DNA from: Paracoccaceae bacterium
GTDB lineage: Bacteria; Pseudomonadota; Alphaproteobacteria; Rhodobacterales; Rhodobacteraceae
DNA length: 64,000 nucleotides
Direction of reading: 5' to 3'
Assembly: GCA_024742835.1 (NCBI GenBank)
Contig: JANSXS010000009.1
Coordinates: 27,486-91,485 of the forward strand
Shown: one piece after another, positions 38,621 to 46,777 of the stretch
Numbering within the stretch: the first letter of the stretch is position 1
Layout: the number at the start of each line of letters is the position of its first letter
Position numbers and translations under genes: made by a program
Notes under the pieces: generated by a model
Databases searched by the model: none
Seen by the model: only the letters and a program-made list of their open reading frames with translations
Told to the model about the DNA's origin: nothing

Positions 38621-38737
38621 TTAGAGCGTTCCGCCTTTAACCTGAGGCATCAATAGAAGGCGAAACGCGTGCAACGCTGGTCTGTTGCGTGCGTTTCACG
38701 AAAAGCTGTGATTCAGGTTTTTCGCGAAACGCTTTAG
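38621..38737. repeat. Imperfect inverted-repeat element between response regulator and kinase
   Basis: Left arm about 38622-38651 (tagagcgttccgcc...aacctgaggcatc) and right arm about 38705-38736 (reverse complement taaagcgtttcgcg...aacctgaatcacagc) match at about 22 of 30 positions. The 50-base centre holds an inner stem (cgaaacgcgtgcaac / gttgcgtgcgtttcacg). The right arm overlaps the kinase stop codon. It looks like a small mobile or REP-type hairpin that supplies the 3' end of both convergent genes. Confidence 0.5.
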
Positions 38738-40710
38738 GCGGTGTCCTCGTCGGGGTGGGCGGAAGGCAGCCAGACGGTGAATTCCGCCCCGCCGCCGTCG
38801 CGGTTGCGCACGGTGATCAGGCCACCGGCCTGCCGGATCAGGGTCTGGCTGACCGACAGGCCAAGCCCGGTGCCTTCGCCGGGTTTGGTGGTGAAGAACG
38901 GGTCGAAGACGCAAGCCAGCTTTGCGGCGTCGATGCCGGGGCCATCATCCGCGATGATCAGCGCGGCACCGGGCGTGTCGTCGCGCAGGCCGGGTCCGAT
39001 ACGGATGTCGAGCCGACCGCGCGCCTGCATCGCCTGGGCGGCGTTGACCACCAGATTGATGATCACCTGTTGCAGCTCGCCCGGATTGACCCGGACATGC
39101 GGGGCATCGTCGCGCCGTATCGACACCGTGAGCCCGTCATCGGCGAGCACATGATCGACCAGCACCAGGCAATCGTCGAGCACGGCGGCGATGTCCACGC
39201 TTTCGTCGAAGGTGCCGAATTCGTCTGGGCGCGCGAATTGCAGGAGCTTGCCCACGATGGCGTTGATGCGGCCCACCTGCTGGTCCATCAGCGCGAGTTC
39301 GGTGGCCACCGGGGCCGCGGCGGGGCCGAGGCTTTCGCGGATCACGTCGAGATTGCCCTGGATGACCGCGACCGGGTTGTTGATCTCATGTGCGACACCG
39401 GCGGTGATTTCGCCGATCGCGGCGAGTTTCTCGCTCATCATCAGTTGCTGGTAGGTGGCTTCGAGTTTTTCGTTGGCCTCGCGGAGTTCTGCGGTGCGGT
39501 GTTCGACCCGTGTGTTCAGCTCATCCGCCCAGGAGCGCAGGGCGCGGTCGCGTTCCTGCACCTGGTCGAGCAAGGCATCGAGATGGGCGGCGACCGTTCC
39601 GATTTCGTCGCGGGTGGCAATGGGGCCGTTTCGCGCGTCAAGCTGTCCTGCCTCGACCCGTTGCATCGTGCGTGTCATCCGCTCCAGCGGCGAAAAGATG
39701 CCACCTGCAAGCCACAGGAAAAGCGGCACGGTCAGGGCCAGCACGCCTGCGACCGCACCGAATATAAGCCAGTAGGCCGTGTGCTTGGCGGCCACCAGCG
39801 GGGCTTCGAGAAAGCCGACATAGAGCATGCCCACGCGCGTGCCGAAACTGTCGCTCAGGGGCAGGTAGCCCGAGACATACCAATCATTGACCACGAAGGC
39901 ACGGTTGAGCCATGTGCGCCCGTCGTTCAGCACGTCCTGGCGGACCGCAGCAGACACCCGTGTGCCAAGGGCGCGCACGCCCTCGAAAAGACGCACATTG
40001 GTGGAGATGCGCACGTCTTCGAGAAAAAGTGTCGCGGTGCCCTGCCGTTCGCCGCCCTGATCGGGGGCGCTGTCGGACTGGTAGACAAGCGCATTGATCG
40101 TATCAATGAAATCGAGATTTTGGTTGAGCAGGATACCGCCCACCAGAACGCCGCCTACTCGTGCCACCGGCACTTGCGTGGCTGTGTGCACGACCATGCC
40201 CCGATCCTCGATATGGCGGTCTGTGGGAAGGGCGGCTTCGGTGTCGATCAAGCGAAGGCGCGCGCGGGCCGCCAATGCGGGGTTGATGTCGCGCAGCTGC
40301 CGTGACGTCAGGATGTCGATCTCGGTGGCCTTGCTGCCGGCTTGCGCGGCGGCGATCACGGGCCAGTCGTTCGCGGCCTGTGCCGCCTTGTCGCGGGGCA
40401 GGTGATAGAGAAAATCAAGCCCCAGCCGCGCGCGTTCGGACGTCAGAAACGCCTGAAACCCCGCCGGGCTGAGCCTTGTGGCCTTTTCAAGCTGTGCAGA
40501 GTCTGCAAGGGCTGCCACGTCGCGCCCCGTGGTTATCAGGATCTGGCCAAGATATTGTTCGGCTATGCGCAGGTCGCTTTCCACGTTGCGGATCAGCAGA
40601 TCATCGTAATTGGCCGCCCATCGCCCGACCGCAAGCGTCAGCAGCAAGGGCAGCAACACCACCAGTGGCAGAAGCGCGAGGATCAGCAGCCTGAGCCGTA
40701 CCGACGTCAT
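38734..40710 (-). CDS. Sensor histidine kinase with Cache-like periplasmic domain
   Basis: A 658-residue membrane kinase. Helix 1 (about 7-27), a large periplasmic Cache-type domain (about 30-310), helix 2 (TAYWLIFGAVAGVLALTVPLFLWLAGG) and a HAMP region (SPLERMTRTMQRVEAGQLDA). A coiled coil (ELREANEKLEATYQQL) leads to the H-box VAHEINNPVAVIQGN and the ATPase domain with DDGPGID and GTGLGLSVSQTLI. It converges on the NtrC-like regulator and is its likely partner. The ligand, perhaps a small carboxylate such as formate, is unknown. Confidence 0.88.
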   Translation of the reverse strand: MTSVRLRLLILALLPLVVLLPLLLTLAVGRWAANYDDLLIRNVESDLRIAEQYLGQILITTGRDVAALADSAQLEKATRLSPAGFQAFLTSERARLGLDFLYHLPRDKAAQAANDWPVIAAAQAGSKATEIDILTSRQLRDINPALAARARLRLIDTEAALPTDRHIEDRGMVVHTATQVPVARVGGVLVGGILLNQNLDFIDTINALVYQSDSAPDQGGERQGTATLFLEDVRISTNVRLFEGVRALGTRVSAAVRQDVLNDGRTWLNRAFVVNDWYVSGYLPLSDSFGTRVGMLYVGFLEAPLVAAKHTAYWLIFGAVAGVLALTVPLFLWLAGGIFSPLERMTRTMQRVEAGQLDARNGPIATRDEIGTVAAHLDALLDQVQERDRALRSWADELNTRVEHRTAELREANEKLEATYQQLMMSEKLAAIGEITAGVAHEINNPVAVIQGNLDVIRESLGPAAAPVATELALMDQQVGRINAIVGKLLQFARPDEFGTFDESVDIAAVLDDCLVLVDHVLADDGLTVSIRRDDAPHVRVNPGELQQVIINLVVNAAQAMQARGRLDIRIGPGLRDDTPGAALIIADDGPGIDAAKLACVFDPFFTTKPGEGTGLGLSVSQTLIRQAGGLITVRNRDGGGAEFTVWLPSAHPDEDTA

Positions 40711-40860
40711 GCCATGTCCCTTGTCTGTAGTGGCCTGTATGTGGAGTTTACGCGATAACCTGCCGCGGGTCCATCGGGGCGGGCTGTTGCAAACTTCCCC
40801 CTAGCAAGCGGGGTATCCATCGCCTAAGTTCTATGGGCATTGGCAGGACCGAGGGAGCAC

Positions 40861-40944
40861 ATGTCAGACACCGGACTGCAAAAGCTGGCGTTTTTCCTGC
40901 TGGTACTTCTTATCCTGTTCGTGGCTGTGGCGGGGGGCGTTTGA
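40861..40944 (+). CDS. 27-residue membrane peptide heading the TelA/SPFH operon
   Basis: A tiny gene with GAGGGAG about 4 bases upstream of the ATG. It encodes seven polar residues, then one long hydrophobic helix (LAFFLLVLLILFVAVAGG). Its TGA overlaps the ATG of the XpaC-like gene (TGATG at 40942-40946), so the two are translationally coupled. Too short for family assignment. Confidence 0.6.
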   Translation: MSDTGLQKLAFFLLVLLILFVAVAGGV

Positions 40945-41840
40945 TGGCGCGTCGCTTTGGTGGAAAATTCAGCCCCGAGGGCGCCGAAACCGGCTCGTCC
41001 CCGGCGGCGCGGGGCGGGTTTCAAGGCGCGCTCCGCACCCGTGCAGGTGGCCGGGTCAACCTGTTGTTTATCGCGCCCTTGCCGCTGATCTGGCAGGCCT
41101 TCACCTCTGGTCCGGCGGGGCTGGCACTGAACCTTGTGGCGCTTGGCCTGTTGCTTTTGGCGGCATGGCTGACGCGTGAGGGCATCCTTGCGCAGGAGGC
41201 TTACGAGGCGCGCAAGGTGGCGCGCGCGCCGGGGGTGCCGCGCAAGATGTTTGGCTCTGGGCTGACCGGGATCGGTCTGGGTGTTGCGGGGTTTGCCGCG
41301 ACAGGAGGCCTGGTGGCGCCTGCGATCTATGCGCTTGTGGGCGCGGTGCTGCACGGCTTTGCCTTTGGCCTTGATCCGATGAAAGACAAGGGGATCGAGG
41401 GCATCGACAAGATGCAGACCGACCGCGTGGCGCGGGTGGTGGATCAGGCCGAAAGCTATCTTTCCGCGATGTCCGAGGCGATAAAGCGCGCGGGCGACAG
41501 GCAGGCGGAACTGCGGCTGGAGCGATTTCAACTATCGGTGCGCGACATGCTGCGCACGGTCGAGGATGACCCGCGCGATCTGACCGCGGCGCGCAAATAT
41601 CTGGGCGTGTATCTGATGGGGGCGCGTGACGCGACGGTGAAATTCGCCGATATATACGCGCGGTCGCGGGATACCGGCGCGCGGTCGGATTACATGATGC
41701 TGCTGACCGACCTGGAAGAGAATTTCGTCGCCAAGACCCGCAAACTTCTGGAAGACAACACTTCCGACCTGGATATTGAAATCGGCGTCTTGCGTGACCG
41801 GCTGGCACGTGAGGGCGTCCGGCTTACCGATAACGATTAA
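40944..41840 (+). CDS. XpaC-like (5-bromo-4-chloroindolyl phosphate hydrolysis family) protein
   Basis: A 298-residue protein. A polar N-terminus precedes two hydrophobic hairpins (about 38-75 and 100-135). A helical cytoplasmic C-terminus follows (DRVARVVDQAESYLSAMSEAIKRAGDRQAELRLERFQLSVRDMLRTVEDDPRDLTAARKYLGVYLMGARDAT...). XpaC-type proteins occur beside TelA in many bacteria; their role is not known. The start at 40944 is set by the overlap with the 27-residue gene. Confidence 0.8.
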   Translation: MARRFGGKFSPEGAETGSSPAARGGFQGALRTRAGGRVNLLFIAPLPLIWQAFTSGPAGLALNLVALGLLLLAAWLTREGILAQEAYEARKVARAPGVPRKMFGSGLTGIGLGVAGFAATGGLVAPAIYALVGAVLHGFAFGLDPMKDKGIEGIDKMQTDRVARVVDQAESYLSAMSEAIKRAGDRQAELRLERFQLSVRDMLRTVEDDPRDLTAARKYLGVYLMGARDATVKFADIYARSRDTGARSDYMMLLTDLEENFVAKTRKLLEDNTSDLDIEIGVLRDRLAREGVRLTDND

Positions 41841-41859
41841 CCCCCGAGAGGAAATTTTC

Positions 41860-43059
41860 ATGTCTGACGAAATTCGCAACAAGGCTGAGGCAGCACTTGC
41901 CGAGGTCGAGGAAGTGAGCCGGGCCGTGCTGCCCGAGCCCAAGGCCGCGACCGAAATCGTCGCACTGGACAATGCCGCGCCCGAGCAAAGCGCCGAGATC
42001 CGTCAGCGCATGGGCGAGATAGACATGGGCGACACCAATTCCATCGTGTCCTTTGGATCGGCCGCGCAGGCGGAATTGCAGGAAATCTCGCAAGCGATGT
42101 TGCAGGGTGTGCGCAACAAGGATGTGGGCCCGGCGGGCAACAGCCTGCGGGGCATTGTCACCACGATCCGGGGCTTTTCGGTGTCCGAACTGGATGTGCG
42201 CCGCGAGCGGACCTTTTGGGAAAAGCTGTTGGGCCGGGCTGCGCCCTTTGCCAAGTTCACCGCGCAGTTCGAGACGGTGCAGGGGCAGATCGACAAGATC
42301 ACCGATGATCTGCTCAAACACGAGCATGTGCTCTTGAAAGACATCAAATCGCTGGATCTGCTTTATGAAAAGACCCTGCAATTCTATGACGAGCTGGCGC
42401 TTTACATCTCGGCGGGCGAGGAAAAGCTGAAGGAGCTCGATACCAAGGACATTCCCGCCAAGGAAAAGGAAATGAACGCCGCGCCCGACGATGATCAGGT
42501 AATGAAGGCGCAGGAACTGCGCGACCTGCGCGCCGCGCGCGACGATCTGGAACGCCGGGTGCATGACCTGAAACTGACCCGGCAGGTCACGATGCAATCG
42601 CTGCCGTCGATCCGGCTGGTGCAGGAAAACGACAAGAGCCTCGTGACCAAGATCAACTCTACCCTCGTGAACACGGTGCCGCTTTGGGAAACCCAGCTGG
42701 CGCAGGCGGTCACGATCCAGCGCTCTGCGGATGCCGCCGCCGCCGTGCGCGATGCCAACGACCTGACCAACGAGCTTCTGACCGCCAACGCCAAGAACCT
42801 GCGCGACGCCAACAAGACCATCCGCGAGGAAATGGAGCGTGGCGTGTTCGATATCGAAGCGGTCAAGCAGGCCAATGCGGACCTGATCGGCACGATCGAG
42901 GAAAGCCTTCAGATTGCCGACGAGGGCAAGGCGCGCCGCTCTGCCGCCGAGGAAGAGTTGCAGAAGATGGAAAAAGACCTGCGCGACACGCTGGCCGCCG
43001 CGAAATCGCGCAAGGACGGGATCGGCGACAATGCCGGCACCGCCGTTCCGCACAGCTGA
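41860..43059 (+). CDS. telA: TelA-family toxic anion resistance protein
   Basis: A 399-residue, largely alpha-helical cytoplasmic protein of the TelA/KlaA family (GNSLRGIVTTIRGFSVSELDVRRERTFWEKLLGRAAPFAKFTAQFETVQGQIDKI; later SLPSIRLVQENDKSLVTKI and TVPLWETQLAQAVTIQR). Members are linked to tellurite and other envelope or toxic-anion stress, but the mechanism is unknown. A GAGAGGAAA ribosome site precedes the ATG. It follows the XpaC-like gene by 19 bases. Confidence 0.9.
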   Translation: MSDEIRNKAEAALAEVEEVSRAVLPEPKAATEIVALDNAAPEQSAEIRQRMGEIDMGDTNSIVSFGSAAQAELQEISQAMLQGVRNKDVGPAGNSLRGIVTTIRGFSVSELDVRRERTFWEKLLGRAAPFAKFTAQFETVQGQIDKITDDLLKHEHVLLKDIKSLDLLYEKTLQFYDELALYISAGEEKLKELDTKDIPAKEKEMNAAPDDDQVMKAQELRDLRAARDDLERRVHDLKLTRQVTMQSLPSIRLVQENDKSLVTKINSTLVNTVPLWETQLAQAVTIQRSADAAAAVRDANDLTNELLTANAKNLRDANKTIREEMERGVFDIEAVKQANADLIGTIEESLQIADEGKARRSAAEEELQKMEKDLRDTLAAAKSRKDGIGDNAGTAVPHS

Positions 43060-43073
43060 GAAAGGCGGATCCG

Positions 43074-44042
43074 GTGGGTTTCTGGCAAAGGGCAGGGCGG
43101 ATCGGCGCGGCGATGGCCGGGGCGCTGGCGCTGTCCGGCTGTCTGGCGGTTCAGCCACCGGCGCCCGCCGGCAACCCGCAGTCACAATCCGACGGGCAGT
43201 CAGCCTCCCATGGGTCCGACGCGCCCGGCACAACGGCGTCGGCGTCCAGTCAGGCGTTGTCACGCTATTACCGTCGGCTGGAAACCGACCTGCTGGCGCA
43301 GGATCTGATGCGCACGGGGGGCGGCGGCGTAGACACGCCCTATTCCGAAGTGGATCTGCAACGCAATTTCGAGCGGATCGCATTTTACGACGAATATCAG
43401 CGCAATGCCGGGCTGCGCCCGTCCGAGGGGCGGGCGGGGCGGCTCAAGAAATGGGTGGTGCCTGTGCGTGTCGGGGTCGAATTCGGCGACAATGTCCCGA
43501 TGGTCGAGCGTGACCGGGACCGTCGCAACGTGGCCGAATTTGCCGCGCGCCTGTCGCAGATCACCGGCCACCCGATATCCATGAGCAATCAGGCTCCGAA
43601 TTTCATCGTCATGGTCATGAACAATGACGACAGCGCGCAGGCGCGTGCGCGCGCGTCTCGGGTCATGCCGAACTTATCGGATGCCAATCTGGCGTTGTTT
43701 TCCGATCTGCCGCGCGCGATCCAGTGTTTCGTGATCGCGGCGGGGTATCAAAAAGAGCACGAATACCGCGTGGCGCTGGCCTATATCCGCTCGGAAAATA
43801 CCCAATTGCAGCGGCTGGCCTGTATCCACGAGGAGCTGTCGCAGGGGCTTGGCCTTGCCAATGACAGCCCGCGCGCGCGGCCCTCGATCTTCAACGATGA
43901 TGAGGAATTCGCGCTTCTGACCGCCCATGACGAAGAACTGCTGCGCCTGCTTTACGATCCCGCGCTTGAACCGGGCATGAGCCTTGACGAGGCGCGCCCG
44001 ATCATCACCCGTATCCTTGCCGGCCGGCTTGGGCCGAGCTGA
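43074..44042 (+). CDS. DUF2927 family lipoprotein
   Basis: A 322-residue lipoprotein (VGFWQRAGRIGAAMAGALALSGC, lipobox LSGC) with GTG start at 43074; an ATG inside the signal (43113) would remove its positive n-region. The C-terminal DUF2927 domain has VEFGDNVPMVERDRDRRNVAEFAARLSQITGHPI and CIHEELSQGLGLANDSP...FNDDEEFALLTAHDEELLRLLYDP. The HEE segment recalls zinc peptidases, but a full HExxH is not present. Function unknown. It lies between TelA and SPFH genes. Confidence 0.78.
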   Translation: MGFWQRAGRIGAAMAGALALSGCLAVQPPAPAGNPQSQSDGQSASHGSDAPGTTASASSQALSRYYRRLETDLLAQDLMRTGGGGVDTPYSEVDLQRNFERIAFYDEYQRNAGLRPSEGRAGRLKKWVVPVRVGVEFGDNVPMVERDRDRRNVAEFAARLSQITGHPISMSNQAPNFIVMVMNNDDSAQARARASRVMPNLSDANLALFSDLPRAIQCFVIAAGYQKEHEYRVALAYIRSENTQLQRLACIHEELSQGLGLANDSPRARPSIFNDDEEFALLTAHDEELLRLLYDPALEPGMSLDEARPIITRILAGRLGPS

Positions 44043-44064
44043 TCCTTTTCAGGAGATAACCCCA

Positions 44065-45186
44065 ATGGGCATTTTCGATTTCCTTTCCGGTGAATTCATC
44101 GACGTCATCCACTGGACGGACGACACCCGCGACACGATGGTCTGGCGGTTTCAGCGTGAGGGCCACGAGATCAAGTACGGAGCCAAACTGACCGTGCGCG
44201 AGGGGCAGGCGGCCGTGTTCGTGCATGAGGGCCAGTTGGCGGATGTGTTCACGCCGGGGCTGTACTTGCTTGAGACGAACAACATGCCGGTGATGACCAC
44301 CTTGCAGCACTGGGATCATGGCTTCAAAAGCCCGTTCAAATCTGAGATCTATTTCGTCAACACCACGCGGTTCAACAACCTCAAATGGGGCACCAAGAAC
44401 CCGATCATGCTGCGCGACCCGGAATTCGGGCCAACCCGCATCCGCGCTTTTGGCAGCTATTCGGTGCGGGTGATGGACGCGGCGAAATTCCTGACCGAGA
44501 TCGTTGGCACAGATGGCGAATTCACGATGGATGAGATTTCCTTTCAGATCCGCAATGTGATCGTGCAGGCGTTTTCGCGCATCATCGCGGGTAGCGGTAT
44601 CCCGGTGCTCGACATGGCCGCCAACACCGCCGATCTGGGCAAGCTGGTGGCGGCGGAAATTTCCGTCGTGGTGGCCGAATATGGCCTGACGATCCCGGAA
44701 TTCTATATCGAGAACATCTCGTTGCCGCCAGCGGTGGAAAAGGCGCTGGACAAGCGCACCTCGATGGGAATTGCGGGCGATCTGGGCAAGTACACGCAAT
44801 ATTCCGCCGCCGAGGCGATGACGCAGGCGGCCTCCAATCCCGGCGGCGACGGCGGCATGGGCGCGGGGCTTGGCATGGGTATGGGCATGGCGATGGCCAA
44901 CCAGATGGGGCAGGCGGGGCCTTCGGGGGGCGCTCCTCAGCCGTCACCGGCTGCGTCGCCCGCGCCGCCTCCGCCGCCCGTGGAACATGTCTGGCATATC
45001 GCCGAAAGCGGCCAGACCCATGGGCCCTATTCCAAGGCAGCACTTGGCCGGATGGCCACAGAGGGCAAGCTGACGCGCGCAACTCATGTCTGGACCGCCG
45101 GGCAGGATGGCTGGCTGCGCGCGGGCGAGGTGCAGGAACTGGCACAGCTTTTCACCGTGATGCCGCCGCCCCCGCCGGGCGCGTGA
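44065..45186 (+). CDS. SPFH domain protein with C-terminal GYF_2 domain (YdjI-like)
   Basis: A 373-residue protein. Residues about 1-240 match the YdjI-type SPFH family (WRFQREGHEIKYGAKLTVREGQAAVFVHEGQLADVFTPGLYLLETNNMPV...). A Gly/Met-rich linker (GMGAGLGMGMGMAMANQMG) and a Pro-rich stretch follow. A GYF_2 domain is at about 310-362 (WHIAESGQTHGPYSKAALGRMATEGKLTRATHVW...GW). YdjI of Bacillus is associated with PspA/YdjG at stressed membranes. AGGAGAT precedes the ATG. Confidence 0.85.
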   Translation: MGIFDFLSGEFIDVIHWTDDTRDTMVWRFQREGHEIKYGAKLTVREGQAAVFVHEGQLADVFTPGLYLLETNNMPVMTTLQHWDHGFKSPFKSEIYFVNTTRFNNLKWGTKNPIMLRDPEFGPTRIRAFGSYSVRVMDAAKFLTEIVGTDGEFTMDEISFQIRNVIVQAFSRIIAGSGIPVLDMAANTADLGKLVAAEISVVVAEYGLTIPEFYIENISLPPAVEKALDKRTSMGIAGDLGKYTQYSAAEAMTQAASNPGGDGGMGAGLGMGMGMAMANQMGQAGPSGGAPQPSPAASPAPPPPPVEHVWHIAESGQTHGPYSKAALGRMATEGKLTRATHVWTAGQDGWLRAGEVQELAQLFTVMPPPPPGA

Positions 45187-45199
45187 CAAGGGGGGTGTC

Positions 45200-45628
45200 A
45201 TGTCGCGGCATTCCATCACCTGGGCTCTGCACTGGACGGCGGCGCTGTCGCTGCTTTTCCTCTTGTCGGTGGATGACCGGATTTACGGTGGTCTGGCTTG
45301 GGTGTTCATCGCATCGGGCGGGGCGCTGGTGGCGATCTGGGCCGTGCGCGGGCTGCTGAATGGCCCCGGACCGGCGCTGACCGGCCCGTTGCGCGCGGCG
45401 CATCCCTGGCTGAGCCGGGGAATGTATCTGCTGCTGGGCTGGGCGGTGCTGTCGCTCGCCTTGGCCAGCCTTGGCCATGCGTTGCCCGGCCCGCATCCGC
45501 GCAGCCTGCTTCTGGCACTGGGTGGCGCGGCCATGGGGCACGCGATCTTTCATCTTTGGCGGCACACCGCGCTGCGCGATGGCGCGTTGCGGCGGATGAC
45601 GCCGCGACCCTTGCACAGGTACCTGTGA
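45200..45628 (+). CDS. Cytochrome b561-like four-helix membrane protein
   Basis: A 142-residue membrane protein with four hydrophobic helices. ALHWTAALSLLFLLSV in helix 1 and FHLWRHTALRDGALRRMTPR after helix 4 match the pattern of bacterial cytochrome b561 (haem-ligand His; HxxxxRD...LRRM). It may hold haem b and move electrons across the membrane within this operon. Overlaps the next gene by one base (TGATG). Confidence 0.7.
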   Translation: MSRHSITWALHWTAALSLLFLLSVDDRIYGGLAWVFIASGGALVAIWAVRGLLNGPGPALTGPLRAAHPWLSRGMYLLLGWAVLSLALASLGHALPGPHPRSLLLALGGAAMGHAIFHLWRHTALRDGALRRMTPRPLHRYL

Positions 45629-46746
45629 TGACCACGACAGCCGCGACCCCGCCCGCCAAGACCTCGACCGCGGAACATCGGTTTCCCTGCGACACATGCG
45701 GGGCCGATCTGCGCTATGAGCCGGGAGCGCGGGCGCTGAACTGTGATTATTGTGGCAATTCACAGTCGGTTGCCCCCGCCGCGCCGGTGGTCAGCGCGAT
45801 CCGCGAGCTGGATTTCGCCAAGGCCACATCGGGGCAACTGTCGCGCGAAGAGATGGAGGAAACCCGCGTCTTGTCCTGCGCCGGTTGCGGCGCCCAGGTG
45901 GAGTTCGAGCCGGACATCCACGCCGCCGAATGCCCGTTCTGCGCCACGCCCGTGGTCACGGACACCGGCAGGCATCGCCATATCAAGCCGCGTGGTGTGC
46001 TGCCTTTCGTGCTGAACGAGGGGGCGGCGCGCGACGCGATGAGTGACTGGCTGGGCGGGCTGTGGTTCGCGCCCTCGAAACTTCAGCAATATGCGCGCAA
46101 AGGGCGCCGGATGCAGGGGATCTACGTGCCCTACTGGACCTTCGATGCCGACACCCGGTCGCGCTACAGCGGCGAGCGCGGCACGGTTTATTACGAGACG
46201 GTGACAGTGCATCGCGACGGCAAGCCGGAACGCAGGCAGGTGGCGCGGATCCGCTGGTCGCCCGCCTCTGGCCAGGTGGCGCGGGCCTTTGACGATGTGC
46301 TGGTGCTGGCGTCGAAATCCCTGCCCAAGCATTTCACCGAGGGGCTGGAGCCATGGGATCTGGGCGGTTTGCAGCCCTATAGCCCGCAATTTCTGGCCGG
46401 GTTCCGGGCCGAGGGCTATCAGGTGTTGCTGGAGGACGGGTTTGTCGAGGCGCGCGACAAGATGGACGAGATCATCGCCCGCGACGTGCGCTTTGCCATT
46501 GGTGGGGACCAGCAACGCATTCACGATATCGACACGGATGTGCGCGATGTCACGTTCAAACATGTGCTGTTGCCGGTCTGGATGGCCGCGTACAAATACC
46601 GGGGCAAGACCTATCGCTGTGTCGTCAATGGCCGTAGCGGGCGCGTGCAGGGCGAACGCCCCTATTCCGCGATCAAGATCGCCTTTGCCGTGGTTCTGGG
46701 CCTGATCGTGGCAGCGGCGATGGGGTATCTGTGGGCCACAACCTGA
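45628..46746 (+). CDS. Double zinc-ribbon, tail-anchored membrane protein (YdjG-like)
   Basis: A 372-residue protein. Two zinc ribbons (FPCDTCGADLRYEPGARALNCDYCGN at about 17-42 and LSCAGCGAQVEFEPDIHAAECPFCATP at about 80-106) precede a large beta-rich domain (KGRRMQGIYVPYWTFDADTRSRYSGERG...). It ends in one C-terminal helix (AFAVVLGLIVAAAMGYLW). This layout resembles Bacillus YdjG, a membrane partner of PspA-like and YdjI proteins. Automated pipelines often misname it as a primosomal helicase; no helicase motif is present. Confidence 0.8.
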   Translation: MTTTAATPPAKTSTAEHRFPCDTCGADLRYEPGARALNCDYCGNSQSVAPAAPVVSAIRELDFAKATSGQLSREEMEETRVLSCAGCGAQVEFEPDIHAAECPFCATPVVTDTGRHRHIKPRGVLPFVLNEGAARDAMSDWLGGLWFAPSKLQQYARKGRRMQGIYVPYWTFDADTRSRYSGERGTVYYETVTVHRDGKPERRQVARIRWSPASGQVARAFDDVLVLASKSLPKHFTEGLEPWDLGGLQPYSPQFLAGFRAEGYQVLLEDGFVEARDKMDEIIARDVRFAIGGDQQRIHDIDTDVRDVTFKHVLLPVWMAAYKYRGKTYRCVVNGRSGRVQGERPYSAIKIAFAVVLGLIVAAAMGYLWATT

Positions 46747-46777
46747 GCCGGGTGGCCTTGACTGACGGTGGAACGCG

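Noticed and set aside
38689..40305. 538-codon plus-strand open frame antisense to the histidine kinase
   Set aside because: Kinase motifs are complete on the other strand; this frame is unsupported.
40833..40943. N-terminal extension of the XpaC-like protein from an upstream ATG
   Set aside because: The extension overlaps the 27-residue gene, is Gly/Arg-rich and has no ribosome site; the overlap start at 40944 is better.
45628..46746. Reading of the zinc-ribbon gene as a primosomal replication helicase
   Set aside because: No Walker or helicase motif is present; only zinc ribbons and a C-terminal membrane helix are seen.
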